A stretch of DNA of 64,000 nt from Aestuariimicrobium kwangyangense DSM 21549 (GTDB taxonomy: Bacteria; Actinomycetota; Actinomycetes; Propionibacteriales; Propionibacteriaceae): assembly GCF_000421525.1 (NCBI RefSeq), contig NZ_ATXE01000002.1, positions 434,001 through 498,000 of the forward strand, in the 5' to 3' direction. Position 1 is the first letter of the stretch, and the number at the start of each line of letters is the position of its first letter. Below are positions 21,559 to 28,945 of the stretch, in pieces. A program made the translations under genes and the position numbers. Under the pieces are notes generated by a model, which saw only the letters and a program-made list of their open reading frames with translations, did not search any database and was not told the origin of the DNA.

Positions 21559-23094
21559 TCAGGCCTCCTGTGAAGGTTCGGCCAGACTGCCGGGCAGCTG
21601 GGGAATGACGGTGGAGGTGCCACGCGTGGCCAGCGCCCGTTCGAGGGCGGCGCCGACGCGGTAGAGGCGGTCGTCGGCCATCGGGGGCGCCATCACCTGG
21701 AAACCGACGGGCAACCCGTCCTCGGGTGCGGTGCCGCAGGGGAACGACGCCGAGGCATTGCCGGCCAGGTTCGAGGGGATGGTGCACAGGTCGGCCTTGT
21801 ACATCGCCAGGGGGTCGTCTATCCGCTCCCCCAGCTTGAACGCGGTGGTGGGCGTCGATGGCGAGACGAGCACGTCGCACTGCGCGAAGGCAGCGTCGAA
21901 GTCACGTGTGATCAGCGTGCGCATCTTCTGGGCGGAGCCGTAGTAGGCGTCGTAGTAACCGGCAGACAAGGCATAGGTGCCAATGATGATCCGTCGCTTG
22001 GCCTCCGACCCGAAACCGGCTCCGCGGCTGAGCCGCATCACCTGCTCGGCCGAGTTCTGGCCGTCGTCGCCGACCCGCAGGCCGTAGCGCATGGCGTCGT
22101 AGCGGGCGAGGTTCGAGCTCATCTCGGCCGGCATGATCAGGTAGTAGGTCGACAGCGACTGGTCGAAGTGGGGGCAGGAGACCTCCACCACCTCGGCCCC
22201 TTGGGCCCTGAGCAGTTCGACGGCCTCGTCGAAGCGCTGCTCGACACCGGGGGCATAGCCCTCGCCGCCGAGTTCGCGGACGACGCCGATCCTCATCCCC
22301 CGCACATCGCCTGCGCGGGAGGCCTCAGCCACGGCGGGTACCGGCTGATCGATGGAGGTGGCATCCATCGGGTCGTGCCCCGCGATCACCTCGTGCAGCA
22401 GCGCAGCGTCCTCGACGGTGCGGGCACAGGGGCCGCACTGGTCGAGCGAGGAGGCCATCGCGATGATGCCGTAGCGACTGACGCCACCATAGGTCGGCTT
22501 CACCCCGACGGTGCCGGTCACCGACGCCGGCTGGCGGATCGATCCACCCGTGTCGGTGCCGATCGCCAGGGGTGCCTCATGGGCCGCCAGGGCCGCGGAC
22601 GATCCGCCGCCGGAACCGCCCGGGATCCGGTCCAGGTCCCACGGGTTGTGGGAGGCGCCGAAGGCTGAGGTCTCCGTGGAGGAGCCCATGGCGAACTCAT
22701 CGAGGTTGGTCTTGCCGAGGATCACCAGCCCGGCGTCGAGCAGGCGCTGCACGACCGTGGAGTTGTAGGGCGGGGTCCAGTTCTCGAGCATCCTCGAGCC
22801 GGCCGTGGTGGGCAGCTCCTGGTAGCAGAGCAGGTCCTTGACCGCGATCGGCACCCCCGCGAGCGGACCCAGTCGTTCCCCGGCGGCGATCCTCTCGTCC
22901 ACCCGGCGGGCGGCTGCGAGCGCACCCTCCCGGTCGACGCTGACGAAGGCGTTCACCCGGTCGTCGACGGCGTCGATCTGGGCCAGGAAGGCGGTGGTCA
23001 CCTGCACCGAGGTCCAGGTGCCGGCGGCGATGGCTCGTCCGAGCTCGGCGGCGGTGGCGGTGATGATCCGCGCGTTCAGGTCGGCTTGGGACAC
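21559..23094 (-). CDS. gatA: Asp-tRNA(Asn)/Glu-tRNA(Gln) amidotransferase subunit A
   Basis: A 511-residue glutaminase subunit of GatCAB, of the amidase signature family. The Ser-cisSer-Lys triad is visible: Lys in PIAVKDLL, the serine-rich loop [13 protein letters not shown] and the second serine in [12 protein letters not shown]. It supplies ammonia to GatB through an internal tunnel. The GTG at 23094 is chosen because GAGGAG lies 5 bases before it; a GTG at 23100 that overlaps the gatC stop is the alternative and adds two residues. Confidence 0.97.
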   Translation of the reverse strand: MSQADLNARIITATAAELGRAIAAGTWTSVQVTTAFLAQIDAVDDRVNAFVSVDREGALAAARRVDERIAAGERLGPLAGVPIAVKDLLCYQELPTTAGSRMLENWTPPYNSTVVQRLLDAGLVILGKTNLDEFAMGSSTETSAFGASHNPWDLDRIPGGSGGGSSAALAAHEAPLAIGTDTGGSIRQPASVTGTVGVKPTYGGVSRYGIIAMASSLDQCGPCARTVEDAALLHEVIAGHDPMDATSIDQPVPAVAEASRAGDVRGMRIGVVRELGGEGYAPGVEQRFDEAVELLRAQGAEVVEVSCPHFDQSLSTYYLIMPAEMSSNLARYDAMRYGLRVGDDGQNSAEQVMRLSRGAGFGSEAKRRIIIGTYALSAGYYDAYYGSAQKMRTLITRDFDAAFAQCDVLVSPSTPTTAFKLGERIDDPLAMYKADLCTIPSNLAGNASASFPCGTAPEDGLPVGFQVMAPPMADDRLYRVGAALERALATRGTSTVIPQLPGSLAEPSQEA

Positions 23095-23096
23095 GA

Positions 23097-23390
23097 TCAC
23101 TCCTCGTCCAGGATGCGGGGCACGCGGAACCGGTCGTCCTCCGAGACGGGTGCCATCGCGAGCGCCTGCTGCGGGGTCAGGCCCGGGCGCACCACGTCGT
23201 CGCGGAACACATTGGTCAGACCCATCGCGTGCGAGGTGGGCGGCACGTCGTCGGTGGCGACCTGGGCGACACTGGCCACGGAGTCGAGGATCACGTCGAG
23301 CTGCGGCGCGAACAGGCGGAGCTCCTCGGGGGTCAACTCGATGCGGGCCAACTCGGCGAGCCGAGCGACCTCTCGTTCGGTGAGTGCCAC
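23097..23390 (-). CDS. gatC: Asp-tRNA(Asn)/Glu-tRNA(Gln) amidotransferase subunit C
   Basis: A 97-residue subunit that wraps around GatA and anchors it to GatB. The family pattern is clear: [21 protein letters not shown] near the start and [16 protein letters not shown] near the end. The GTG at 23390 has AGGAGG 4 bases upstream, which fixes the start. First gene of the gatC-gatA-gatB-SMP-30 unit. Confidence 0.95.
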   Translation of the reverse strand: MALTEREVARLAELARIELTPEELRLFAPQLDVILDSVASVAQVATDDVPPTSHAMGLTNVFRDDVVRPGLTPQQALAMAPVSEDDRFRVPRILDEE

Positions 23391-23413
23391 GAAACCTCCT
23401 GCAGCCCGGGCAT

Positions 23414-23449
23414 GTGCGGGACCGACCCGCACGGGGCCACCCCATCCTA
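23414..23449 (-). promoter_or_regulatory. Candidate gatC promoter and 5' leader hairpin
   Basis: On the minus strand TAGGAT (23444-23449) is a good -10 box; TTGCAG lies 15 bases upstream as a short-spaced -35 candidate. The predicted 45-50 base leader contains a perfect 7-base hairpin, with GTGCGGG at 23414-23420 and its complement at 23426-23432. Role of the hairpin is unknown. Confidence 0.35.
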
Positions 23450-23515
23450 GGGGGTGAAACAGGACTGCAACACGGTCGGCTTGGGCTCGTCGCCGCCGTC
23501 GGTCACACTGGGGGG

Positions 23516-24130
23516 GTGCTGTTGCTCCGAGTCCAACTCCCCGACCGTCCCGGCTCCCTGGGCCAGGTGGCGACCGCCATGGGCACCGTGGGTGCCGACA
23601 TCTCCGCCATCGAGATCGTCGAGAAGCAGCAGGGTTCGGTGATCAACGACTTCATGCTGACGATGCCTCCCAACAGTCTTCCCGACACCTTGGTGAGCGC
23701 CTGCAACGAGTTGCCGGGGGTACAGGTGCTGTGGCTGTCGCGGTACCCGGAGAACTGGGGGCTTGAGTCAGACATCGACCTGCTCGACCGCATCTCGGCC
23801 GACCCCGCCCGTGCCAGCGAGACGTTGACGGCCCACGCGCCGGTGGTCTTCCACAGCCAGTGGGCGGCCGTGGTCAACGCCGACGGTTCGTCGACGACCA
23901 GCCAATTGGCCCCCGAGTTGGACGACGAGGCGATCAGCGCCCTCGGTCCCCTCGACGAGGCCGCCACCCGCGACCTGCCCGAGGGGTGGCTGCCGGGCTG
24001 GGGCGAGACCACCATCGCCTTCGCGCCCCTCCAGAACGGATCCGCGTTGGTGCTGGGCCGTCAGGGAGGGCCCGCCTATCTGGTCTCGGAGGTGCGCCGG
24101 CTGCAGCACCTGGCAGGGATGACCCTTTGA
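23516..24130 (+). CDS. ACT-domain protein
   Basis: A 204-residue protein whose first 75 residues are an ACT domain (LLRVQLPDRPGSLGQVATAMG), a small ligand-binding fold that usually senses amino acids. The remainder is not recognised beyond a beta-rich pattern. The protein is probably a cytoplasmic regulator or sensor. It starts at GTG with a CACACT element 6 bases upstream, again a possible leaderless start. It is divergent from gatC, and its stop overlaps the TTG of the next gene, so the two are coupled. Confidence 0.75.
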   Translation: MLLLRVQLPDRPGSLGQVATAMGTVGADISAIEIVEKQQGSVINDFMLTMPPNSLPDTLVSACNELPGVQVLWLSRYPENWGLESDIDLLDRISADPARASETLTAHAPVVFHSQWAAVVNADGSSTTSQLAPELDDEAISALGPLDEAATRDLPEGWLPGWGETTIAFAPLQNGSALVLGRQGGPAYLVSEVRRLQHLAGMTL

Positions 24131-24633
24131 TCAGCTGGCACCAGTGGCTCGAGGTGATCTCGTCGATCGGCTACGGGGTGCTGTCGTCGATCGTCCCCGT
24201 GTTCCACACCGAGGCCTTCATCGTGGCCGCGGCGGCGTCCAACCTGCTGGGCCCGGTGGAACTGTCGGTGGGACTGGCCATCGGCCACACCATCGGCAAG
24301 CAGGTGATGTTCCTGGCGGTCAGGCACGGCAAGAAGCTGCCGTGGCTGAACCGGGGTGAACCGGTCCAGGTGCCCGCCGGATCGTGGCGGGCCCGGTGGC
24401 GCCGCTGGTCGGCCCGTACGGCGCGTCTGGTCGAGAACCCACGGTGGGGGATGCCGATCCTGTTCGTCTCATCGGCCACCGGGGCGCCCCCGGTCTACGG
24501 TGTCGTGCTGGTCGCGGGCACCACGGCGATGAACTTCTGGGCCTTCAGCCTGGTCATGCTGGTCGGGTTCTTCGTGCGTTGCATCGTGCTGGCCCTGGGC
24601 ACCATGGGAGCCTTCCAGGGCATCTTCGGCTGA
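24127..24633 (+). CDS. VTT/SNARE-associated (DedA-like) membrane protein
   Basis: A 168-residue inner-membrane protein with four to five hydrophobic segments. Elements such as VFHTEAFIVAAAASNLLGP, AIGHTIGKQVMF and ILFVSSATGAPPVYGVVLVAG fit the VTT (DedA/YqaA-like) fold, linked in other bacteria to lipid carrier recycling or membrane homeostasis. The start is a TTG overlapping the TGA of the ACT gene (TTGA); no ATG or GTG comes earlier in frame. Short length compared with DedA proteins makes the assignment tentative. Confidence 0.7.
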   Translation: MISWHQWLEVISSIGYGVLSSIVPVFHTEAFIVAAAASNLLGPVELSVGLAIGHTIGKQVMFLAVRHGKKLPWLNRGEPVQVPAGSWRARWRRWSARTARLVENPRWGMPILFVSSATGAPPVYGVVLVAGTTAMNFWAFSLVMLVGFFVRCIVLALGTMGAFQGIFG

Positions 24634-24642
24634 GCGCCGGCG

Positions 24643-24849
24643 TCACGCGGTCTGGGTGAAGGCCTTGAAGAACGTCCACCCCACGAACACCAGGACGGCC
24701 AGCACCACCACGAACGCAATGCTCACCCAGATGCGCATCCGCTTCTTCGCGGCCGTCGTGGGCACCTTGGTCGGTCCCCATTCCCCCACCTTGGGCTGAA
24801 CCCGGGCCGGGGTGGTGCCGTTGAGGTTCAGGTTGGTGAAGATCCGCAC
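24643..24849 (-). CDS. Small single-helix membrane protein, unknown function
   Basis: A 68-residue protein: a polar, proline-containing N-terminus, a basic AAKKRMR patch and one hydrophobic helix (residues 46-65). I do not recognise a family. The GTG start at 24849 is the only reasonable start before the helix. It converges on the VTT gene and lies 17 bases after the MetE-like gene on the same strand, so it is probably its cotranscribed partner. Confidence 0.55.
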   Translation of the reverse strand: MRIFTNLNLNGTTPARVQPKVGEWGPTKVPTTAAKKRMRIWVSIAFVVVLAVLVFVGWTFFKAFTQTA

Positions 24850-24866
24850 CCGGCCCACAGTACCGC

Positions 24867-25853
24867 TTAGGTGGTTGACTCCAGAGCGGCCTCGGCCAGC
24901 CACACCAGCGAGTCGAACACGCGTGGGACGGTGCCCTCGCTCCACCCGGCCAGCCCACAGGCAGGGCTGACCGCCGAGCGTTCGTCCACCACCAGGGGGT
25001 CGAGCCCGAGCCGATCGACGACCCGGCGGTGGGTGGCCACCAGTTCGTCCCGGCTGAGCACCCGGTCGGGTACCTGGGTGGGTTGCACGCCCCACCACAC
25101 CTGGTTGCCCGATTCCAGCCAGCCGGCCAGGGCAGCCAGGTCGTGATCGGTCAGCAGGGCCACGTCGAGCGCGACAGTGCCGATCCCGGCGCGCTCCAAC
25201 CACTGCAGCTGGAGCCCGGGCGCGCAACAGTGCAGGGCCACCTGGGCACCCGCGGCGGCCACCGCCGACGCGACCGCCGTCAGCCCACCACCGATGACGG
25301 ACTCGTCCACGGCGCGATGGCGGCCGAAACCCGAGGCCGTGCGCAGGGCACCGGAGCTCACGGCCGGAAGGGAGGGCTCGTCCAGTTGCACCGTCCAGCT
25401 GGCGGCGGGAAACCTGCGGCGCAGTTCGCCGACCAGGTCGGCCAGTCCCGAGGCGAGCGAGGCTGCAACGTCGCGGGTCGCACCCGCGTCGGCGAGCACC
25501 AGTTCACCGCGGGCCAGTTCGACACCGGCGGCCAGTGTCCATGGTCCGGCCACCGACAGCTTCGCGGGGCCGGCGAAGGTGGAGCACTCCTCCTCGAGGT
25601 CGTCGAGGTCACGCCGGAACAGGGCGAGGGCGCGCCGCTGGTCGCGTCCGGGGTGGTCGGTCAGCCGCCACCCTGCAGGCTGCAGGTCGACGGCCAACCC
25701 GTCGAGCAGGGAGGCCCCTCGCCCGACCAGTTGGGCACCCACCCCACGGGCGGGCAGCTCGGGCAGGTCGGCCCGTCCGAGCCGGTCACGGACCAGTCGC
25801 ACGGCTGCGCGGAAGTCGGTGCCCGGGAGCGATCCCAGATGGGTGGCGAACAT
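24867..25853 (-). CDS. MetE C-terminal-domain-like protein (UROD/MetE fold)
   Basis: A 328-residue protein resembling the catalytic barrel of cobalamin-independent methionine synthase but with no N-terminal folate-binding half. It starts MFATHLGSLPGTDF, the family's SxPGxxF entry. Zinc-ligand-like residues remain in VALHCCAPG (His-x-Cys) and SPACGLAGW (Cys). The same gene accompanies mnmA and the cysteine desulfurase in many actinobacteria. Stand-alone 'core MetE' enzymes elsewhere take methyl groups from corrinoid proteins; whether this one makes methionine is unproven. Its start lies one base after the mnmA stop. Confidence 0.8.
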   Translation of the reverse strand: MFATHLGSLPGTDFRAAVRLVRDRLGRADLPELPARGVGAQLVGRGASLLDGLAVDLQPAGWRLTDHPGRDQRRALALFRRDLDDLEEECSTFAGPAKLSVAGPWTLAAGVELARGELVLADAGATRDVAASLASGLADLVGELRRRFPAASWTVQLDEPSLPAVSSGALRTASGFGRHRAVDESVIGGGLTAVASAVAAAGAQVALHCCAPGLQLQWLERAGIGTVALDVALLTDHDLAALAGWLESGNQVWWGVQPTQVPDRVLSRDELVATHRRVVDRLGLDPLVVDERSAVSPACGLAGWSEGTVPRVFDSLVWLAEAALESTT

Positions 25854-25854
25854 G

Positions 25855-26928
25855 TCAGCGGGTCCCACTGATGGTGGCGCTGCCGACCACGCGGTCGTCG
25901 GCGTACACGACGGCGGCCTGGCCGGGGGCAATGCCCTCGCAGGGGTGGTCGAGCTCGACGTGCAGAGCGTCGGCGCTGAACTCGACGGTGGCCGGCATCG
26001 GTACGCCGTGCGCCCGCACCTGCACGTGCCCGCGCCACCGTCCGGGCACGGCGGCGCCGGCCAGGATGGGCCGGATCGCGTCGATCACCCCGACTGCCAG
26101 GTGCTCCCTCGCACCCACCGTGACCCGGTTCTGGACGGGCTCGATCGACAGCACGAAGCGCGGTCGTCCGTCATCGGCGGGCACACCCAGGTGCAGGCCA
26201 CGCCGCTGGCCCACGGTGAACTGGTGGTGACCCGGATGGCTTCCCACCACCCGTCCGGCGGTGTCGACGACCTCGCCGACCCGCTCACCGAGCTGGCGGG
26301 TCAGGAAGCCCGCGGTGTCACCATCGGGGATGAAGCAGATGTCATGGCTGTCGGGTTTCTTGGCCACCCCGAGCCCGAGGGCTGCGGCCTCGGCCCGCAC
26401 GTCGGTCTTGTGGGTGTCGCCGAGCGGGAAGGCGCAGTGCGCGAGTTGGTGTGCGTCCAGCACGCCCAGCACGTAGGACTGGTCCTTGGCGGGGTCAGCG
26501 GCGCGGCGCAGTTCCACCTGGCCGGCGGACGAGCGGGTCAACCGGGCGTAGTGCCCGGTGGCCACCACGTCGAATCCCAACTGCAGCCCTCGGTCGAGGA
26601 CGGCAGCGAACTTGATCTTCTCGTTGCACCTCAGGCACGGGTTGGGGGTACGGCCGGCGGCGTACTCGGCGACGAAGTCCTCGACGACGTCGGCATGGAA
26701 ACGCTCGGCGAAGTCCCAGACGTAGAAGGGGATGCCCAGCTTGTCGGCGGCGCGGCGGGCGTCATGGGAGTCCTCCAGCGAGCAGCACCCACGGGCACCG
26801 CTGCGATACGACTCGGGGTTCTTCGACAGCGCCAGGTGCACGCCGGTGACGTCGTGACCTGCGGCCACCATGCGGGCAGCGGCGACGGCGGAGTCCACTC
26901 CCCCGCTCATGGCTGCCAGAACTCTCAC
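25855..26928 (-). CDS. mnmA: tRNA-specific 2-thiouridylase
   Basis: A 357-residue enzyme that thiolates U34 of tRNAs for Lys, Glu and Gln. The PP-loop [12 protein letters not shown] binds ATP; the two catalytic cysteines lie in [12 protein letters not shown] and HDICFIPDG; the C-terminal beta-barrel ends in [18 protein letters not shown]. Sulfur would come from the cysteine desulfurase encoded just upstream. The GTG at 26928 starts the [11 protein letters not shown]-terminus and has its own TAGACT box 8 bases before it. Confidence 0.96.
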   Translation of the reverse strand: MRVLAAMSGGVDSAVAAARMVAAGHDVTGVHLALSKNPESYRSGARGCCSLEDSHDARRAADKLGIPFYVWDFAERFHADVVEDFVAEYAAGRTPNPCLRCNEKIKFAAVLDRGLQLGFDVVATGHYARLTRSSAGQVELRRAADPAKDQSYVLGVLDAHQLAHCAFPLGDTHKTDVRAEAAALGLGVAKKPDSHDICFIPDGDTAGFLTRQLGERVGEVVDTAGRVVGSHPGHHQFTVGQRRGLHLGVPADDGRPRFVLSIEPVQNRVTVGAREHLAVGVIDAIRPILAGAAVPGRWRGHVQVRAHGVPMPATVEFSADALHVELDHPCEGIAPGQAAVVYADDRVVGSATISGTR

Positions 26929-26936
26929 GGCGGACG

Positions 26937-26942
26937 AGTCTA
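26937..26942 (-). promoter_or_regulatory. -10 box TAGACT upstream of mnmA
   Basis: TAGACT (TAnnnT type) on the minus strand lies 8 bases before the mnmA GTG and predicts a near-leaderless mRNA. It sits in the 42-base gap after the cysteine desulfurase gene, so mnmA may be transcribed on its own. Confidence 0.4.
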
Positions 26943-26970
26943 CCCCGCCGCCCTCGGTGGCCCGGCGGCC

Positions 26971-28116
26971 TCAGACTCCCCGCGCCCGCGCCAGCGCCCG
27001 GGGCAGTTCCCTCACCAGCGCCGCGACGTCGTCGTCGGTGGTCGACCAACCCATCGAGAAGCGCAGGCTCGACAGGGCGTCCTGGGTGGAGCCGGTCATC
27101 GCCAACACCACCTCGCTGGGCTGGTGCACCCCCGCCCGGCACGCCGACCCCACGGAGGCGTCGATGCCGACCCGGTCGAGCAGCAGGAGCACATCGTCGG
27201 CGCGTACCCCGGGGGCGGTGAGGTGGACGATGGCCGGGTTGACGACCTCGCCGCCGTTCACGCGCACCCCCTCTCCCTGGCCTGCTGCGGCCAGACCGGC
27301 CAGCAGTTCAGCCCTCAGTCGAGCCATCCGGACGCGCTCGGCCTCTCGGCTCGCCACCGATTCGTGCAGCGCCGCGGCGAAGGCTGCCGCCAGCGCCGCG
27401 GACTGAGTGCCTGAGCGCAGGTCCCGTTCCTGGCGCCCTCCCAGTCCGGTGACGGCGGGGGCCACCTCACGTCGGACGAGCAGCGCCCCCACCCCGACGG
27501 GGCCACCCAGCTTGTGGGCGGAGACCGACACCAGATCGGCCGCGCTGGCTGAGAAGTCAAGCCCGGGTGAGACCAGTGCCTGGACCGCGTCGGTGTGGAA
27601 CCAGGCGCCGGCCGCGTGGGCGATCTCGGCGGCCTCGGCCACCGGCTGCACCACCCCGACCTCGTTGTTGACGGTCTGCACGCTCACCACCGCCGTCGAC
27701 GGACCGACCAGACGGGCCAGTTCGTCCAGCATCACCGAGCCGGTCGGGTCGACACCGGCGATCAGGGTGCCCGGCCACTGTCGGGCCAGTTCGCCGACCG
27801 CGGGGTGCTCGACGGCCGAGATCACCACCAGATCGCGGCCCGACGACGCGCGCCCACGCACACCACCCCACACCGCCAGGGTGTCGGCCTCCGACCCGCC
27901 GGAGGTCAGCACCACCTCGGTGGGGTGCGCCCCCAGATCAGCCGCGATCGACTCGCGGGCGTCCTCCAGCGCGGCCCGGGAGCGCCGGGCTGAGGCGTGC
28001 AGGGCGGCCGGGTTGCCGACCAGGTCGGCGGCCTGCAGCCACGCCTGCCGGGCAGCGGGCCGCAGCGGCGAGTGCGCCGCGTGGTCGAAGTAGTGTCGGG
28101 TCGCCTCAGCGGCCAC
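26971..28116 (-). CDS. Cysteine desulfurase (NifS/IscS family)
   Basis: A 381-residue PLP enzyme that takes sulfur from cysteine for tRNA thiolation and cofactors. The PLP lysine is in SVSAHKLGGPVGVG, the PLP-ring histidine in AVEHPA and the persulfide cysteine in SACRAGVHQPS; this is the group I (IscS-like) loop. It starts at a GTG that overlaps the crotonase stop by 11 bases, with AAGG 9 bases upstream. No iscU or iscA is near, and the mnmA neighbour suggests tRNA thiolation as the main use. Confidence 0.94.
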   Translation of the reverse strand: MAAEATRHYFDHAAHSPLRPAARQAWLQAADLVGNPAALHASARRSRAALEDARESIAADLGAHPTEVVLTSGGSEADTLAVWGGVRGRASSGRDLVVISAVEHPAVGELARQWPGTLIAGVDPTGSVMLDELARLVGPSTAVVSVQTVNNEVGVVQPVAEAAEIAHAAGAWFHTDAVQALVSPGLDFSASAADLVSVSAHKLGGPVGVGALLVRREVAPAVTGLGGRQERDLRSGTQSAALAAAFAAALHESVASREAERVRMARLRAELLAGLAAAGQGEGVRVNGGEVVNPAIVHLTAPGVRADDVLLLLDRVGIDASVGSACRAGVHQPSEVVLAMTGSTQDALSSLRFSMGWSTTDDDVAALVRELPRALARARGV

Positions 28117-28888
28117 GGAAGACGGCCTTGCCGGGCCCGGACTCCAGGAAACTCTTCATGCCGATCCGACGGTCCTCGGTGCCGAACAGTGACGCGAACC
28201 CGGTCGCCTCGATGGTCAGTCCGTTGTCGAGGTCGGTCTCGAGGCCGGTGTCGATGGACTCCTTGGCCCAGCTGATCGCCCACGAGGGCGAGTTCTCGAA
28301 CTGCGCGGCCCACGCAACGGCCCGGTCGACCAACTCCGCATCGGGCACCACCTCGTCGACCAGGCCCAGCGCCAGTGCCTCCTGGGCGTGCACCCGGCGT
28401 CCCGTGAAGATCAGGTCCTTGGCCGCGGACGAGCCGATCAGCCTCGGCAGCCGCTGGGTGCCACCCGCCCCCGGCATGATGCCCAGCAGGATCTCGGGCT
28501 GGCCCAGGGTGGTCGACTCCCCCGCGATCCGGCGGTCGGCGCACAGGGCCAGTTCACAGCCCCCGCCCAGTACGTAGCCGTTGACGGCGGCCACGACCGG
28601 TTTGCCGATCTTCGCCACGGCCGTGAAACACTCCTGCATCACCTTCACGCGCGACGACATCTGCGTCACGCCCAGCTGCGACATCTCCTTGATGTCGACA
28701 CCGGCGGCGAAGTTCTTGCCGTTGCCGGTGACCACGACCGCCCGTACCCCGGCATCCGCTGACAGGTCATGGGCGATCTCACCGAGGCGGTCCTGCATCG
28801 CCATCGAGAGGGCATTCACCGGCGGACGATCCAACCGGATGACCGCCACTCGTCCGACACGCTCGACCACGACGTCCGCTCTGTTCAT
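28106..28888 (-). CDS. Enoyl-CoA hydratase/isomerase (crotonase) family protein
   Basis: A 260-residue crotonase-fold enzyme that acts on acyl-CoA thioesters. The oxyanion-hole segments are visible (KNFAAGVDIKEM and NGYVLGGGCELALCAD). The catalytic glutamates match classical hydratases (GCE in the second segment, and PEILLGIMPGAGGTQRL), so true enoyl-CoA hydratase activity is likely. The ATG at 28888 is chosen because a TAAGTT box lies 7 bases upstream; a TTG at 28897 is the alternative. It is divergent from glgX and overlaps the cysteine desulfurase gene. Confidence 0.92.
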   Translation of the reverse strand: MNRADVVVERVGRVAVIRLDRPPVNALSMAMQDRLGEIAHDLSADAGVRAVVVTGNGKNFAAGVDIKEMSQLGVTQMSSRVKVMQECFTAVAKIGKPVVAAVNGYVLGGGCELALCADRRIAGESTTLGQPEILLGIMPGAGGTQRLPRLIGSSAAKDLIFTGRRVHAQEALALGLVDEVVPDAELVDRAVAWAAQFENSPSWAISWAKESIDTGLETDLDNGLTIEATGFASLFGTEDRRIGMKSFLESGPGKAVFRGR

Positions 28889-28895
28889 GTCGGTC

Positions 28896-28901
28896 AACTT
28901 A
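28896..28901 (-). promoter_or_regulatory. -10 box TAAGTT of the crotonase gene (leaderless)
   Basis: TAAGTT fits TAnnnT and is followed by 7 bases and the ATG at 28888. The expected transcript starts at or one base before the start codon. No clear -35 element. Confidence 0.5.
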
Positions 28902-28911
28902 CCGTGGCGGT

Positions 28912-28917
28912 TACAAT
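28912..28917 (+). promoter_or_regulatory. Candidate -10 box TACAAT for the glg operon
   Basis: TACAAT matches five of six consensus positions and predicts a start near 28924, giving a leader of about 22 bases that still includes the AAAGGA ribosome site of glgX. No -35 match is seen. The box faces the crotonase promoter 10 bases away. Confidence 0.4.
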
Positions 28918-28945
28918 CAGTCGCCGGTCAACCAAAGGATGTGAA

